Positions 1 to 12,328 of a stretch of 64,000 nt of DNA are shown here, piece by piece. A program made the translations under genes and the position numbers. The number at the start of each line of letters is the position of its first letter. The stretch's first letter is position 1. The notes under the pieces were generated by a model. The model was not told the DNA's origin and made no database searches. It saw only the letters and a list, made by a program, of their open reading frames with translations. Origin of the DNA: Effrenium voratum (taxonomy: Eukaryota; Sar; Dinophyceae; Suessiales; Symbiodiniaceae); the NCBI GenBank assembly GCA_963377175.1, contig CAUJNA010000490.1:147001-211000 (forward strand). The letters run 5' to 3'.

Positions 1-255
1 ATCCAGCATCTCCATGGGCCGGCGTCATGGATCAACTAGCTGCTAGTGCGATGCCACCAAACACATACCAAATTGGAATAAATCACGCTCTCTGTTCCGA
101 TCACAATCTGAGCTTGTGAGCCCAAACCATCTGACCATGACGTCAAAAACCAATGATCAATGGCGACAAATTTAAAGCATACACTGGTAACGGGTCAGAA
201 CAAAAACAAAGTGTTTGGACTACGAAACAACAGCAATCCCACATGTTGCACATGT

Positions 256-1335
256 TCAACCACAACTGCAACTGCCATGTGGTTGACATGGTGGACCTCT
301 GGTGGACACGTTTTTTTTCGGATGCTTCAAGTCGCTCTGACAAACTCTGGCTGTGCCAGCCTCGATGAGCGAGGGGACACGGGAAAGAAACATGTGGGAG
401 CGCCTATCTGTCACACTGGGTTCAAAAGCTTGCAAGCACCATGCCTTAATTCTTAGGAGCACATCATCCTCTGACGCCTCCTGATTGGTCTGCATCGATT
501 TGGTGCAGTCGAAATGATATGGGCACAGCGCTCTCCAAAATGGATTGCTAGCGGTCAATGGCTCGTGATAGCCGATGTAAAACCGCCCAAACTGGACAGA
601 TTTTTCGTGCCCTTGTCGCCTCTTGGCTTCTTTGCCCAAGCGATTTGGTGGATCGGCACGTGGCTGAGGCTCTGCCCTTGGCCTCCCCGAAGCTGGCCTG
701 GATGGCATCGAATTGCTGTCAGGCTCTCCAGGCAGCTCAGCTAGCACAGCGACCTGATGACACTTGTCTGGGCCATCAGTCAAACTTGCCCGGGTGGCAA
801 CCGCCTCATTCATGTTGGCGTCCACACCGTCGTCATCACACAAAGCCAGGCCCGCGTGTGTGGAGGTGGGGTCACGTCCCGAAATCAATGCCCTGTAATA
901 CACAGCGGGCTTGAATGGCAGGACCTCAATTGCCACTGGATGAGATGACTTCTCGGCGCGCGCTTGCAATGCCAACAAAGCCAGATAATATGCGGCAATT
1001 TGCCCATGATACACTGCTGTAATCCCGGCATCGAAAAGTTTTTCTGCTGACAACAGGCAAATCAAATATGCGGAAAAGAATGCTCCATTTGCGCCTTGGA
1101 ACCATAATTTCCTCCCGCCGCGCTTGTGTGGGATTCGCGCCAAATCTGATGAAGACTGCAACGGCTTGAGCTCCCACTCATTCTCTGTCATGGCAAATTC
1201 GAGCTCAAGCTGCGTGAGATCCTCCAATGGCACGCCAGCACGTCCAGCGAAAAGCCTGCTTGGCACACGGAGCCACAGGTGTTGGAGAAACCGAAGCCAG
1301 ACCGGCCTACACAGGGTGGAAGCGCTGGCAGTCAC
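256..1335 (-). CDS. hypothetical protein, 359-codon open frame
   Basis: This is the longest open frame in the left 8 kb. It reads on the minus strand and I do not recognise the product. The first half looks protein-like: residues about 35-75 are acidic to neutral and hydrophilic, and about 80-125 are rich in aromatic and aliphatic residues (motif KLWFQGANGAFFSAYLICLL), possibly one or two buried or membrane-associated helices. The second half is basic, Pro/Arg-rich and low in complexity, and may run into intron or UTR. Further exon-like segments in the same direction lie upstream at 1.7-4.9 kb, so this may be the last large exon of a multi-exon gene rather than a complete gene. Start and end are those of the open frame, not proven. 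Confidence 0.35.
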   Translation of the reverse strand: MTASASTLCRPVWLRFLQHLWLRVPSRLFAGRAGVPLEDLTQLELEFAMTENEWELKPLQSSSDLARIPHKRGGRKLWFQGANGAFFSAYLICLLSAEKLFDAGITAVYHGQIAAYYLALLALQARAEKSSHPVAIEVLPFKPAVYYRALISGRDPTSTHAGLALCDDDGVDANMNEAVATRASLTDGPDKCHQVAVLAELPGEPDSNSMPSRPASGRPRAEPQPRADPPNRLGKEAKRRQGHEKSVQFGRFYIGYHEPLTASNPFWRALCPYHFDCTKSMQTNQEASEDDVLLRIKAWCLQAFEPSVTDRRSHMFLSRVPSLIEAGTARVCQSDLKHPKKNVSTRGPPCQPHGSCSCG

Positions 1336-1674
1336 AACACATTGCCTTCATTCTGCAAATTGAAGAGTGTGGTGCATGGGGCTGTCTGATTCAGAAACCC
1401 TTTGCATTTTCTAGGTTTCTAAGCATAAATTATTGTTGAATGCAAACCCAGACCCAGGCCGCCCAGGCCCCATCAAATGAAAATACAAACGAAATTATTG
1501 AGACCCCACATGTAGATGCATGTCTATTAGGCAACGGTGCCCGCCGTGCCGGCCATGCTTACACAAGACAGCACATTCAGGGGCCAACCCTCAGCATCTC
1601 AGGGGGTCCCATGGTCTGCATATTTCACCCGTGGGACCGGTTGACGTCAGGTTGAGCTACCCTTCCCGTAGCCC

Positions 1675-2653
1675 CTACATCCCACCCCTCCCTTTCAGTG
1701 ATAACAATGTAACCCCCTCCTGCTGCAACTGCGACATGTCGTGCTCCAGTTCGGCATTTGCCATGTCATGAAAGCTGGTCTGTCTGCCAGGAAATGCCCC
1801 GGCATGGACCAAAGGCTCCAGCAACTTGCAACTGCACTCCACGACAGCTGCCTTAGAATCGGCGTCAAGCCGGATCATTGTCTTTGTGATGGCTTGCAAG
1901 TCGGTTTCGGTGAAAAGGTCTGCGCAGCTGATGTCAGTGCCGCGGGAGCGGCGCACACGAATCCTGATTTCCTCGCAGTTCTCCCGCTCCACCACATCAT
2001 ACAAGCGGATGGCAATATCATTTCCGCTCAGATCATCCTCCTTGTCAAGAGGCCTCTTCAATCGACTTGGGTTTCCGTGCGCCACTCCAAGGCGTCTGCA
2101 TGTTGCTGATGGTCTTCCTCGTCCCGCTCAACTGCCCTGCAATCGTCATCCCTTGCGATGGACAGCCCCTCAACCATGTGCGGTCCACCCGCTGGCTCCA
2201 GTTTCAACAGTCCGCCCTCGGGCCGCCAAGCACCTGCCAACGGCAACGGTGAAGTTCTATTTTTTGATGTCGCGAGGGCAACTGTTGCCAATCGGCTTGG
2301 CATCTGGTCAAACAAGACCCGTGGCATCGCAAAAAAAGCATGCCGGCTCGTAGATGCAATTGCTCTGAGATGTGCCAGCATCCGGCTCCCCAACACCGAA
2401 AGACCTGCCTTTTTTTTGGCTGAGGGAGGCCTGCCCTCACTGCGGCTGCAACTGTCTCTGCTGATGAGAACAGCATGGTCGGGAACCGCCTGTAAACCAA
2501 ACTTCGGAGCGCCTCGTGGTCCAGAATCTGATGAGCCGTAGGGCGGCAAGCGTCTCCACCGCACAATTCCGACACTGCGAGGGTCAGCCCCTTGTGACAA
2601 GACAGGTCAGCAGCCGTTGTTGCATCTCGCAAGTCCTTACGGCCGCTACACAC
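1675..2653 (-). CDS. candidate exons of an unidentified minus-strand gene
   Basis: Two overlapping open segments on the minus strand, 2058-2653 and 1675-2085, in different frames. The second has balanced composition with acidic/basic alternation (residues about 15-110, with IAIRLYDVVERENCEEIRIR and a helical stretch ending in MSQLQQEGVTLL), which looks more like coding sequence than the plus-strand alternatives. No domain is recognised. The frame change between the two pieces would need an intron or an indel near 2,060-2,085. They probably belong with the neighbouring minus-strand segments at 256-1335 and 3432-3888, but I cannot prove the splicing. Confidence 0.3.
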
Positions 2654-3431
2654 AATCTAAAAAAACAGTAGACATGCAAATCCACAAACAAATGTTCACA
2701 ATGCAGAAAAGCAGGTCAAGCAAATCGTGTGAGTGAGTCCAAGAGCTGGAAGAAATGAAGAAACGTACAAGTATGTCTGTTCGCAGCGCCAAGGCTCAGC
2801 AGGGCTAGCAAATATGCGCTCCAAGTCTGGCCAGCGAGATTCAGTGGAGATGTAGCATCGCGAGCAGCGGGCGCCCTGAGCAGGGTGGTCTTGATGTCTT
2901 TGTGAAGAGCCTTGGCTGAGCCAAGAACACAACACACGTGCCGGCACACCCATGCACCACCCCCGCACCAATCAATTGTGGTGATGTGTTTGTTTCTTTG
3001 TTTCACAAGGTTCAATCCAAGCTGCCTCTATTGATCTTTCACATATCCGGACACATTTCAGAAGGCCGGCCCACACTGCAAGACTTGGCAGCTCGTTGAG
3101 GGGCGATCCTTCTATGAAGTCGTCAACCTGTCATGCGGCACGCTGTCAACAGGAACAGTGGGCAGCGCTGGTGATCATTGTGCGACACCCCTGTGTTGCG
3201 ACAAGACTAGCCTGAGCACACGCAGTCCATCAGTCGCAGTCGACCCTCTGCCAGGCCTCTGCCCGAAGCGAGGTGTCATGATCGAAGTCTGCTTGCGGGT
3301 CCGGCTCGTAGTCTCTGCAGAAGAAGCGTCTGGTCAATCTGTGGTGATTGTCTGAGCTTGCCTGAGCAAAACGCATGCGGCGTCAGATTTGGCAGGGGGG
3401 CAGGGGTGGTCACGAGCTTTCAATCAAGAAG

Positions 3432-3888
3432 TCACATAAGGCGAGCTTCAGTCGCCGCGTACAGGTCTCTGCAAACTCGCATCTGTGCCCTAGCCACTTC
3501 TTCGTTCGGATGGCCACAAACGCAGAGCCGCCAGGGAAGCTGCCGCCAGTGAGATGTTTTCGCCTGCACTTCAAACACAATTCTGTCAATTGCAGCATTC
3601 CAATCCAGAAACATGTTGGATGATTCAGCTTCAGAAAGATCACGGCACAGGGTCAATATCTGCGAGATGGCGTTGGCTGAAGCTGCTTCGATTCGGTCAT
3701 CCAGCTCCCCTGCCGCCAGTTCTGGCGCCCTTCGGCCTTTGAAGAACCTCCTCGTGGCAAGAACACCCCTCGCAGAAGGAGGCCAGCTCGGTCAAGAAGC
3801 CAGAGATGAGACCCACGAGCGAAGTGTAGGCCCAAAAAAATGGAGATTTGATGACCCCGTCAATTTCTTGGCAGAACTTTGCTGACAC
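3432..3888 (-). CDS. candidate exons of an unidentified minus-strand gene
   Basis: Two adjacent minus-strand open segments (3697-3888 and 3432-3656). The upstream one has a hydrophobic patch (SPFFWAYTSLVGLISGFLTEL) followed by a Cys-rich CEGCSC motif. The downstream one reads DLSEAESSNMFLDWNAAI and then a mixed hydrophilic sequence with CVCGHPNEEV. The composition is plausible for real protein, but no family is recognised. They would fit between the exon-like segments at 1.7-2.6 kb and 4.3-4.9 kb if all belong to one gene. Confidence 0.3.
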
Positions 3889-4332
3889 TTTGTACGTCTG
3901 CGGGCGGTTTCCTTGGCCCTGCGCATCTGCCGCAACTGCCGCATCTGCCTCTCATGTGTCAGAGCTCGGTCGTATTGAAGAGGCTCCAACTCTGAACTGT
4001 CTGAACTTGCACGTGAACCAAACGGATTTACTTACCTGACCCCGCCTCCGCTTCTGGGTCTGGTCGAGCACCCTTCTGGAACTTGGAGATAGACCACATC
4101 TCGCGAAGGGCTCCCTCCCTTGCCAACACAGCCAACGTAGCTGAACTCAAAGAATTCCATCCTGGCAGTGAACACTGACCACGGCTCTTGAACACGACTC
4201 TCCCGGACTCTCCCCCTGAGGTCCCCCTGCAACTTGCAACTTCTACAACAAATTACTTCCAGCCCCAGGTATTGCATGTGTCCAACCACTGAACAGGTAA
4301 ACCAGACACATTGCAGCCCAAGCTGCTCCAAA

Positions 4333-4933
4333 GGATGAATCGACCTCCATCCCAATACTTCATTGCCCGTTCAAACACGGTGCCCCTGAAGCATGTTGCC
4401 AGCAGCCTCATCTCAAGCCCACATGCCCCGTCAAATGTCAAAAAGGAATGCTCACACTGAGTCTGCCAAGACTGCCAAGCAACCTGGCCCGGTAGTGCTC
4501 AATTGATAGCAAGTCTACAATCACACGCAGGGATTGTTGGTAGGAGTCAAAGTGGCTCAAATCGCGAAGGACGCTCTTGGTGATGTTGTCAAAGATGTGG
4601 CTCATTCCTGAACGGAACGGCACGACTATGGGTGTGGCTCAAAATTAAACAGGAGGGGTTACGCAGGTTTTGGTCCATGTTTCCACTTACCAGGGTTTTT
4701 TGGTACCGGTTTTTATGTCGCAAGACAGCCAAGTGTCCAGTCACCATCAAGCAGCCACTGATGTCAAATGTGAAGGCGTTGTCGTTTGCCACATTACCGA
4801 CATATCTAAACTGGGAACCCATGGCCTCCACGTGCTCCTTCATCAGGTCACCCAAAGGAACTGCCGGGACCTGGAGAAGCATCTCACACCCGCCGCAACC
4901 ACAACAGCCATCACAACGACTCACGACCACCAC
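4333..4933 (-). CDS. candidate exons of an unidentified minus-strand gene
   Basis: Three minus-strand open segments in changing frames look coding. About 4,700-4,890 gives a stretch with PLGDLMKEHVEAMGSQFRYV and a following beta-rich segment. 4438-4623 gives SHIFDNITKSVLRDLSHFDS and a leucine-rich helix. 4253-4441 gives LEMRLLATCFRGTVFERAMK followed by YWDGGRFI. These strings resemble proteins I associate with multi-copy, intron-rich dinoflagellate genes, but I cannot name a domain. The frame changes suggest introns at about 4,430-4,440 and 4,620-4,700. Confidence 0.35.
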
Positions 4934-5965
4934 TGCAACAACAACATCTGGCCTGCGTCATCAAGCTTTCCACTCCAAAGTCTGACGTCCAGCTCACAAT
5001 TCTGCGGCTGTGCTTCGCAATGTCCGCAGCCTTGCGGAACTGGAGAACGGTCCCGTTCCCAACACTCACAGCACTCACACTGCAAGAACAGCCAGGACAT
5101 GCGCAGAAGAAGCAGCCGAGTTACATTGCCTCCCACCTCCAATTTGCAAGCATGGACCAGGCAGTTGAACTTGTGAGCCAATCCGCTGCACCCCGATCCC
5201 AGGATGCATAACGGCATCGCGTGAGTCTCAATGCCCCGCCACACACGTGAATCTGGTTGCTGCGCAGCCTGGCCCACCAAGTTTACAAGGCTCAAGTGGA
5301 AGTTTGTTTGCGTTGCTTCACAAGCCGTGTGCTGTGTGCAGTCAGGCAGCGCAAGCGTCTCGAGCTGCCTCTATTGTGGTGGCATCCTCCAGGATCCTGG
5401 GTGAACCAAAACAGCTAAGCCAGGCAGCTCAACAAAAAACAAGCAAGGCAATGAGCAAAGCCAGGCAATTCATCAAGCGCCGTCCAAGACACATGAAGTA
5501 CTCTGAACCCGACTGAGGGCTCGCGTCCCCACCTGAGCACGCAGCAACTCCAAGCCAGCAACCATTACCAACCATGCAACGCGCAAGCACTCGCAAATCG
5601 CAGGCTGAAACCGCGCCAAGTATCCAAGAAAAACAAAGCTCTTGTGCCCATTGCTCCGCCAGAATGATCGCCGAGCCCGCATCAGAAGTATGTCTGCCTT
5701 GGGTGCTCGCAACACATCAAGTTTCTCAAGATCCTGAAAAAACATAGACATGCCACACACGCACACACACACCCAAGCTTGATGGCTGCCCGCTTGCCCA
5801 ATGTTTTATTGTAATGATGCAGCACGATCTTTTGCGACATGATGAACACGAGCGTCTTCATCAGAACATAGAGGGCGCCATCTTCGGATTGATCCAGCTT
5901 TTGTGGCTTTGGGCAATGTTGGACAGCCCTACAGCCCCTGCGAAAAAGTCGGAAGTGTATCACAC

Positions 5966-8188
5966 TCACTGTTGCTCTGGCCCTGCGAACAACACATGCA
6001 GCCCAATTGAAAAAACACTTCCAGCTCCGCAATTCGCCAAATTTGGCTTCCCGGTGAGCCGGTGCATCCAGATCCACTCCCGGCTCAGCCACAGCGCGGT
6101 GCCGCGACGTCGCTTGCCCCCCCTGGCGCTCAACTTCACGCACATGGACCTGGATTGCAGTTGCATTCCCACATGAATTACGTGGGCCAGCACTGGCCGC
6201 GCCTTCTCAATCTCGGCGTAGCTCTGCCTGCAATCCACGCACTCCGACGGCCACCGCAATGTCTCACACATGGAATCTCACGGCGCGCAAAACTGACTTA
6301 CGCCAATGCAAAGCCTGTACCCAGTCATTGGGCGTCGGAACCACCACGCACTGCGAAAATGAAACTTCAAATCGCTGAAAAGCACAAAGCGCTCAGCACC
6401 CGAGGCCACGACCAAAAACTGGCGCTACAGTCAAGCAGGGCTCCTGATAGGCCTAGCAGCAACCAATCCCCGAGTAAAGAGTGGCATTTCACATTTGCAG
6501 TGTTCGCATGTTTCTGAGATTCGTGGCATCAGCTACAACTGTAAACCTTTCGGCAATGTATTCAATGCACACTTGGAGCCAACTTGGAGCATCATTGGAC
6601 CGTTTGCGCGTTACATCTGGAACCCGCAGACGTTGGCTTTCACTTGTGCGCTTGCTTGTGTGACTCGTTGGTTTCTATACCGAGAGCGCGCAATTGACCG
6701 CAACAACGCTGAGTTCACAAGAGGCTCCCAGCTTGCGGACTCAATTTGTGCATATCGGCAATTGCCCATGAGTCCCAGTCCCATGGTTGCCGTTGGCCAC
6801 AAGCGCCACAAGGTTAAGGCCACGGCCACGGATAAGACGAGCAAGCTCGAGGGGCTTCAGGCTTCAGGTCATCAGTCAAAATGAGCACGAGGACTGCCAC
6901 GCTTCCTGCAGCACTTGGCGCTTTGAGCCCTATCTGCTGGAGGAGGACAACTTTGCATTGCTGAACACTTCCAAAGATTGCCTCTGTGATTTGAGAGACT
7001 AATTAATACGGATGAACGGTGATGAACGCCGTGTTTTTCTGTGTGCGACATGATAGCGTGGGCCGAAATCATTCCAACTAGACTTTAGATGCACAGCGTT
7101 CATCTTGGAAAACACGCGATCTGGCGGTGATTGACGATGCTTTCTTGAAGCTTGCGTGGCGTTCTCAAGCGCAGTAAGACATGATGTCATGTTGGAAGTG
7201 CCATTTGAATTGTGGCTGCAAACAGAAACAGTGTCGCATCATGTCGAATCTGCTCAGGCGGGCGGGATGTGGCTCCGCTCCCTGACAGAGGGCAATGCTG
7301 GCGCTCAGTCCTGTATGTTAAGAACGACCACACAGACTTAGGGCATGTTTTTTCTTGCAAAACAGCACTGCCAGAGCCATGTTCATGGACCTCCTGAAGC
7401 ACACCTGCACGGGATTTGGAAGTTATTAATGTAATGTGGTGAGCACGCGACAAGATGATCTCCTGAGCTGACACCATGCTCAACCTGGCATTGAGAGATT
7501 CTTGGTCAGAACCCACAGGGTGTGGGAAATCAGAGCGCACCACTGCGCATCTCCGATTCCACGATGGGCCTTCGAAAATCGGAGGCGAGGGGAGTTGTCA
7601 GACACCATCAATCGCACTACAACTTCTTGCGCCGGAGTTTGTGACCGAGATGGGTTGGAACCAGGACAACAGGCATCGCGTCTTTGAGGCTTTCATCGCT
7701 TGCAAGTACGGCGAGCCCCAATTTATGCAATGGCCTTCATTGTGTGTCATGTTGAAGTGGCTCACGCGTGTGCACATTTCCCGTTTTGTTTTTGCGCTTG
7801 CCTGGCCCTGGTTTTCATTATCTCCCAGTGGCCCGCTGAAGGCTTCTCAGGAGCTCTTCTTGATTTGATTTGTAGAGAAGCAAGTGAAGTGTTCAAGAGT
7901 TCAAGAGTCTGCGTAGCTGGCGCACATGTGAAGTGTGTACATGCGAAAGCGCGAAGCCAACTCGCAAACATCATTGTGCAAAACGTTGACACTGACACGC
8001 TGTCTCAAATGGTCAATCTGAACATATAGTCCCACTTTCTCCGACAGCCAACAATCTTGTTTCAGCCAGTGCTGAAGGAAGCAATCAAACACATGAGCGA
8101 ATGTGTTCGATCTTTCGAAAGCCACTTGGAAAATAATTGTGTTCAATTGTGTGTCAATACGGTGCGCCCAGTGCAAGAAGTTTCCCAA
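5966..8188 (-). other. scattered exon-like segments, gene structure unresolved
   Basis: Between the clearer minus-strand segments and the minisatellite block, short minus-strand open stretches have a protein-like character: 5966-6271 (start MCETLRWPSECVDCRQSYAE), 7187-7543, and 7901-8188 (with NTFAHVFDCFLQHWLKQDCW). Plus-strand frames of similar length overlap all of them. I could not connect the pieces into one gene. The stretches between them hold nothing else I can support. Confidence 0.2.
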
Positions 8189-8939
8189 GATTCGTCAATG
8201 TGGCGCGCCTTCTCCATGTCAGCGCTCTGCCAATCTTTGCGATCTGCCTGCAGCAGTCAGCAACTCATTGCGCTGTCCGCCACGCTGCAACTGCTGCTGC
8301 TGCACTGCTGCCACCCTTGAAGACTGAAGCCTGACGTTGACATTACATGTTGTGAAACAGACAAGCCAAAGATGCTTTCCCGTGCCAGAGGGCAACGCCA
8401 AGCCGAAGACCCTGAGGTGTCACGGGCAACAGAAACACACACTTCACAAAAACACTGGCCTACACAAGGCGGCCCGCGATTCGCATTTGATGTAATAAAG
8501 AACCTGCGGCCACGCACGCACGAACACGGGACACCTGCACAAGCACTCCCGCAACACACACACACACACACGTGAGACACACACACATGTCTCAAACACA
8601 AGACGGCGTGCCTTGAAGGCGCCTTGTCCCTGATCCTGGGGCGGCACAAGCCCAAACAACGAGTTGCCCACAAACACGCAAACACACACACATCCAAGAA
8701 AGACACACCACACACACAAGACACACACACACACACTCGCACTTGCACGGACTCGCACGTGTGTCAATCACTTAAACTACAAAGCCAAGAACAATTTCCC
8801 GAGCCCACTCAACAAACGATTGGCCTCCGCGCCTGCGTGCCAAGCCGAGAGAGTCATATTTTGGTCTGATAAGGATTCCTGGGGCCAGCACAAAAATGGG
8901 ACATGTGCACAATGTGCACAAACATCAATACGCCACGCT

Positions 8940-8941
<2 letters not shown>

Positions 8942-8979
<38 letters not shown>
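8942..8979. repeat. (CA)n microsatellite
   Basis: An uninterrupted CA dinucleotide run of about 38 bases inside the minisatellite block, followed by three short ACACAAG-type repeats. Confidence 0.9.
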
Positions 8980-8980
<1 letters not shown>

Positions 8981-9902
8981 GACACAAGACACAAGACACA
9001 ACACACATGCACTCACGCGTGTCCAGCCAGTGAACACGTTCCCGTGCCTGCTGGTCTCAGAAGTCGATACCCTGAGGTGTCACGGGCAGCTGAGAAACAC
9101 CCTCAACAAACAGATTGGCCTCCGTGCCCGTGCCGGTCCGAGCAATCCATATCTTGTCTGATAATGAATCCTGGGGCCATGACCATGCCAGCACAAAGAA
9201 CGGGACATGTACACAAACATCAATAAAAACTTAAACGCCAGACCTACACCAAAAACTCTCCAATGCAAATCCCCCAGAAACTCTCCAAACAGACTAAACA
9301 AAAACAAATAATTCCACAACTAAAAAAAAAAGAAAAACACCAACGACTCTCCAAACCCACACGCCACGCTCAAACACACACAAGACACAAGACACAAGAC
9401 ACAACACACATGCACTCACGCTTGTCCGACTTGTCCAGCCAATGAACACTTTCCCGTGCCTGCTGGTCTCAGAAGTCGATACCCTGAGGTGTCACGGGCA
9501 GCTGAGAAACACCCTCAACAAACAGATTGGCCTCCGTGCCCGTGCCGGTCCGAGCAATCCATATCTTGTCTGATAATGAATCCTGGGGCCATGCCAGCAC
9601 AAAGAACGGGACATGTGCACAAACATCAATACACGCCACGCTCAAACACACACAAGACACAAGACACAAGACACAACACACATGCACTCACGCTTGTCCG
9701 ACTTGTCCAGCCAATGAACACTTTCCCGTGCCTGCTGGTCTCAGAAGTCGATAATCTGAGGTGCCACGGGCAGCTGAGAAACACCCTCAACAAACAGATT
9801 GGCCTCCATGCCGGTCCGAGCAATCTATATCTTGTCTGACATTGAATCCTGGCGCCACGCCAGCACAAAGGCATGCGCACAAACATCAAGACATGCCACG
9901 CT

Positions 9903-9905
<3 letters not shown>

Positions 9906-9947
<42 letters not shown>

Positions 9948-9978
9948 GCACGCACGCACACACACACACACACACACA
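9906..9978. repeat. (CA)n / CACG microsatellite
   Basis: A CA run of about 70 bases with an internal CACGCACGCACG interruption. It is the longest simple repeat of the left part of the window. Confidence 0.9.
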
Positions 9979-10726
9979 TGCGTGCGCGTGTGCTCTCCCT
10001 CTCTCACGTGTTTCATCTCAACTCAACGCAAGAGCAAGAGCAAACAACACGTCCCCACACCTGGAGTCGCAGAAGTCATCGCCAAGCTGGTGCCCAGAAG
10101 GCCCTAAAGTGTCACAGGCATCCAACAAACATGCTCAAAAAAGAGATGGCCTCCACGGAAGACAGTTTGCCTTGCCCCTCATCCTGGGGCAGCGCAAGCC
10201 CGAGAAGAAACAACATTGTACTCGCACATGCAAGACACACCTGCACACGCACGCACACTCGTGTCAAACACATGATCAAGAGCCATGAAACACTCCCCCG
10301 CGCCTGCTGAGTCTCACAAGTTGAAGTCAACGCCAGGCTGATGCCCTGAAGTGTCACAGGCAAAACGCTCACCATCACTCACCACACATTGCACGTGTTG
10401 TTTTTCAAGCACAGGCACAGGCCAACCAAATCATCCTGAAATTGGCCCTTTTCATGCCCGGCCCGAACATAAAAACTGTCCACATTCAACATATATGGGT
10501 GGAAAAACTGAAAGACACGTGGCCACCTGTCCTGCGTGCAGTGCGCGATGTTCATGTGCTTCTTCTTCAGCTGCTCGATCTCCGCCGGGGGTGCGAAGCC
10601 CGCAGAAAGATTGGCATGAGTGCCTTACGCCGCACATTGTGACTGACTCTGAATCCTGGGGCACAAGCAAAGCCAATGGACCAATGGGACCCATTCGCAA
10701 TCACACAGTCACACAGCCACATCCGT

Positions 10727-11467
10727 TTACACTCCACGCCATGTGCATACATGTAATACATAGTTTTTCGCCTGGGCACCGGCTGCTGATGGAAAACAAG
10801 TCAAGCCCCGTGCGTCCTCTCCGCATGAGCAGACACCGCAAGTCATCAGCGCCACATGCATGCTGCATGCAGCAACGCAACTGGAAACAACCCTGGCGGC
10901 AGATATCCCTGTTGTCCAGCCACCGCCGCCATTGCAAACAGGGCTCGCAGGATAAGGCACTGGCCATGTCTTGGGCAACAATTGCTCCACGAAGTCACGC
11001 AATGAGAAAGAAGGCTGCACGAGAAGATCGACAACGAACTCAGCTCGTGACATAAAATCTTGATCTCGAGAGTGTGGCAGCGGAAGGAACCTGGCGCGCA
11101 GCAAGTTCAAGAAACAAATCCTCCCCAGCACAAGGGCCCTTACCTTGCCTTCTTCTCCCCTGACTCGAGAGCAGTCTTCATCCTCTCCCCGGCCTCAAGA
11201 AACTGCATGGTCTGCAACCAGGAACATCATCACATGGAATCCCGCCTCCCCTCCAAATGCAAAGCTGACCGCGAACACCACAGCGCGTGCAAAATCGGCG
11301 GCGCATCTCAAATAGTGGGAAAACAGCAATGCCTCCATCAAATTCGCCAACGTGTACCTCTGCCCACCTCTGGCTCGCCCTTGGCGGGCAGGGCGGGCAG
11401 GAGCAGCGCCATGATCGGCACGCACCAGGTCAAGATTCAGAGTCACATGGCTGTCATCCATGAGCAA
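10727..11467 (-). CDS. candidate exons of an unidentified minus-strand gene
   Basis: Two minus-strand open segments. 11195-11467 starts with MLMDDSHVTLNLDLVRADHG and continues through a Gly/Arg/Pro-rich linker into a hydrophobic helix-rich part (RYTLANLMEALLFSHYLRCA). 10727-11131 contains MSRAEFVVDLLVQPSFSLRD followed by FVEQLLPKTWPVPYP. Both have a better amino-acid balance than the plus-strand frames over the same DNA. No domain is recognised. They could be 5' exons of the gene whose other segments lie further left, but the minisatellite block lies between. Confidence 0.3.
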
Positions 11468-11521
11468 AGCAGGGGCCGCCGGGGATTGACTGCGGCGGTC
11501 GCCGGTCGGGAGTCGGGTTAA

Positions 11522-12328
11522 GTCGGGCTGCCGGGTTTGGTGTGCGTGGACACAACAATGGATTCAATCCCCGAAAGCCAACTCCCAGTTCTCAAACATG
11601 TGACTGATTATCAAGGGTCTGATGGGACTTAGAGCCAAGGATCTGGAAGAAAATCGCGAAGCATCATCGCAAGGACATTGATACAAGTTACAAGTTTGCA
11701 CAAAGAGAATATATACATTATACATCAGTCTTGTGGCATCGTGCTAGGCTGTTCTACCGTAGACTCCGTCGACAGTGTGTTCTGCTGATTGACAACTTAC
11801 AACACCACTACTCTTGCTCAACAAACAACTCCAAACAATGACCAGCCAGGTCCCCAGGTAACCTGCTGACAAAACCGCCTTTGTTACTCGTATGGACTTC
11901 TGAGCGGGCTCCAGGTCCAACAAAAACTAAGTTAGCCCGAAGTTCCCGAAGCTTCCACAGCCTCCAAAGGATGAAGGCCCCCCACAAGGGAAGTTGCTAA
12001 GTTGTTGCAAACCATGTCTTGCACTGGCGCCAACAGAACCCAGTGCCAAACATCTAACGATCGATCCGCCACAAAAAGAATCATGTGTGCATCCCATAGG
12101 GAAAACGAATGCATCTGACAAGCAGCGCAAAAACTTGGCAAAAACCGAATCACTGCTGAAAGCGCACTAGACACAAGCATGATGGCAAGGAATATCAAAA
12201 ACCATACGTCAAGTAATGTACAGTACAGCTTCGCACATTGTTTTACTCCATTATTCCATCCACACATCAAAGTGAACAATACCACCGCCAACAGCCGTCT
12301 CGAGTTCAATATGGGCTCCGAGTCGAGT
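11522..12328. other. no gene seen
   Basis: About 800 bases without a convincing reading frame, RNA gene or repeat on either strand. The minus-strand open stretches here (at most about 150 codons) are hydrophobic and low in charged residues and were not judged coding. The DNA is somewhat more AT-rich than its surroundings. Confidence 0.5.

Larger units (their letters stand above)
8360..10380. repeat. CA-rich minisatellite block with a diverged long repeat unit
   Basis: A unit containing the string CCTGAGGTGTCACGGGCAG, followed by a shared segment ending near TCCTGGGGCCA and a (CA)n or ACACAAGACACAAG tract, recurs about every 270-650 bases. Copies are recognisable near 8,410, 9,070, 9,480 and 9,755, with more diverged edges near 10,105 and 10,345. 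The two best copies (about 9,015-9,210 and 9,425-9,625) are almost identical apart from a short deletion. Reading frames across this block are repeat artefacts rich in Thr/His or Val/Cys. Confidence 0.8.

Noticed and set aside
1925..1936. CTGCGCAG near 1,927 as another member of the hairpin family.
   Set aside because: It is a simple 8-base palindrome without a loop and lacks the core spacing.
8444..10310. Several overlapping open frames of Thr/His or Cys/Val repeats.
   Set aside because: They come from CA dinucleotide runs read in all frames and on both strands, without coding character.
8360..10380. Regularly spaced repeats considered as a CRISPR array.
   Set aside because: Units are long, unequal and CA-based, with no short palindromic repeat or unique spacers, and the genome is eukaryotic.
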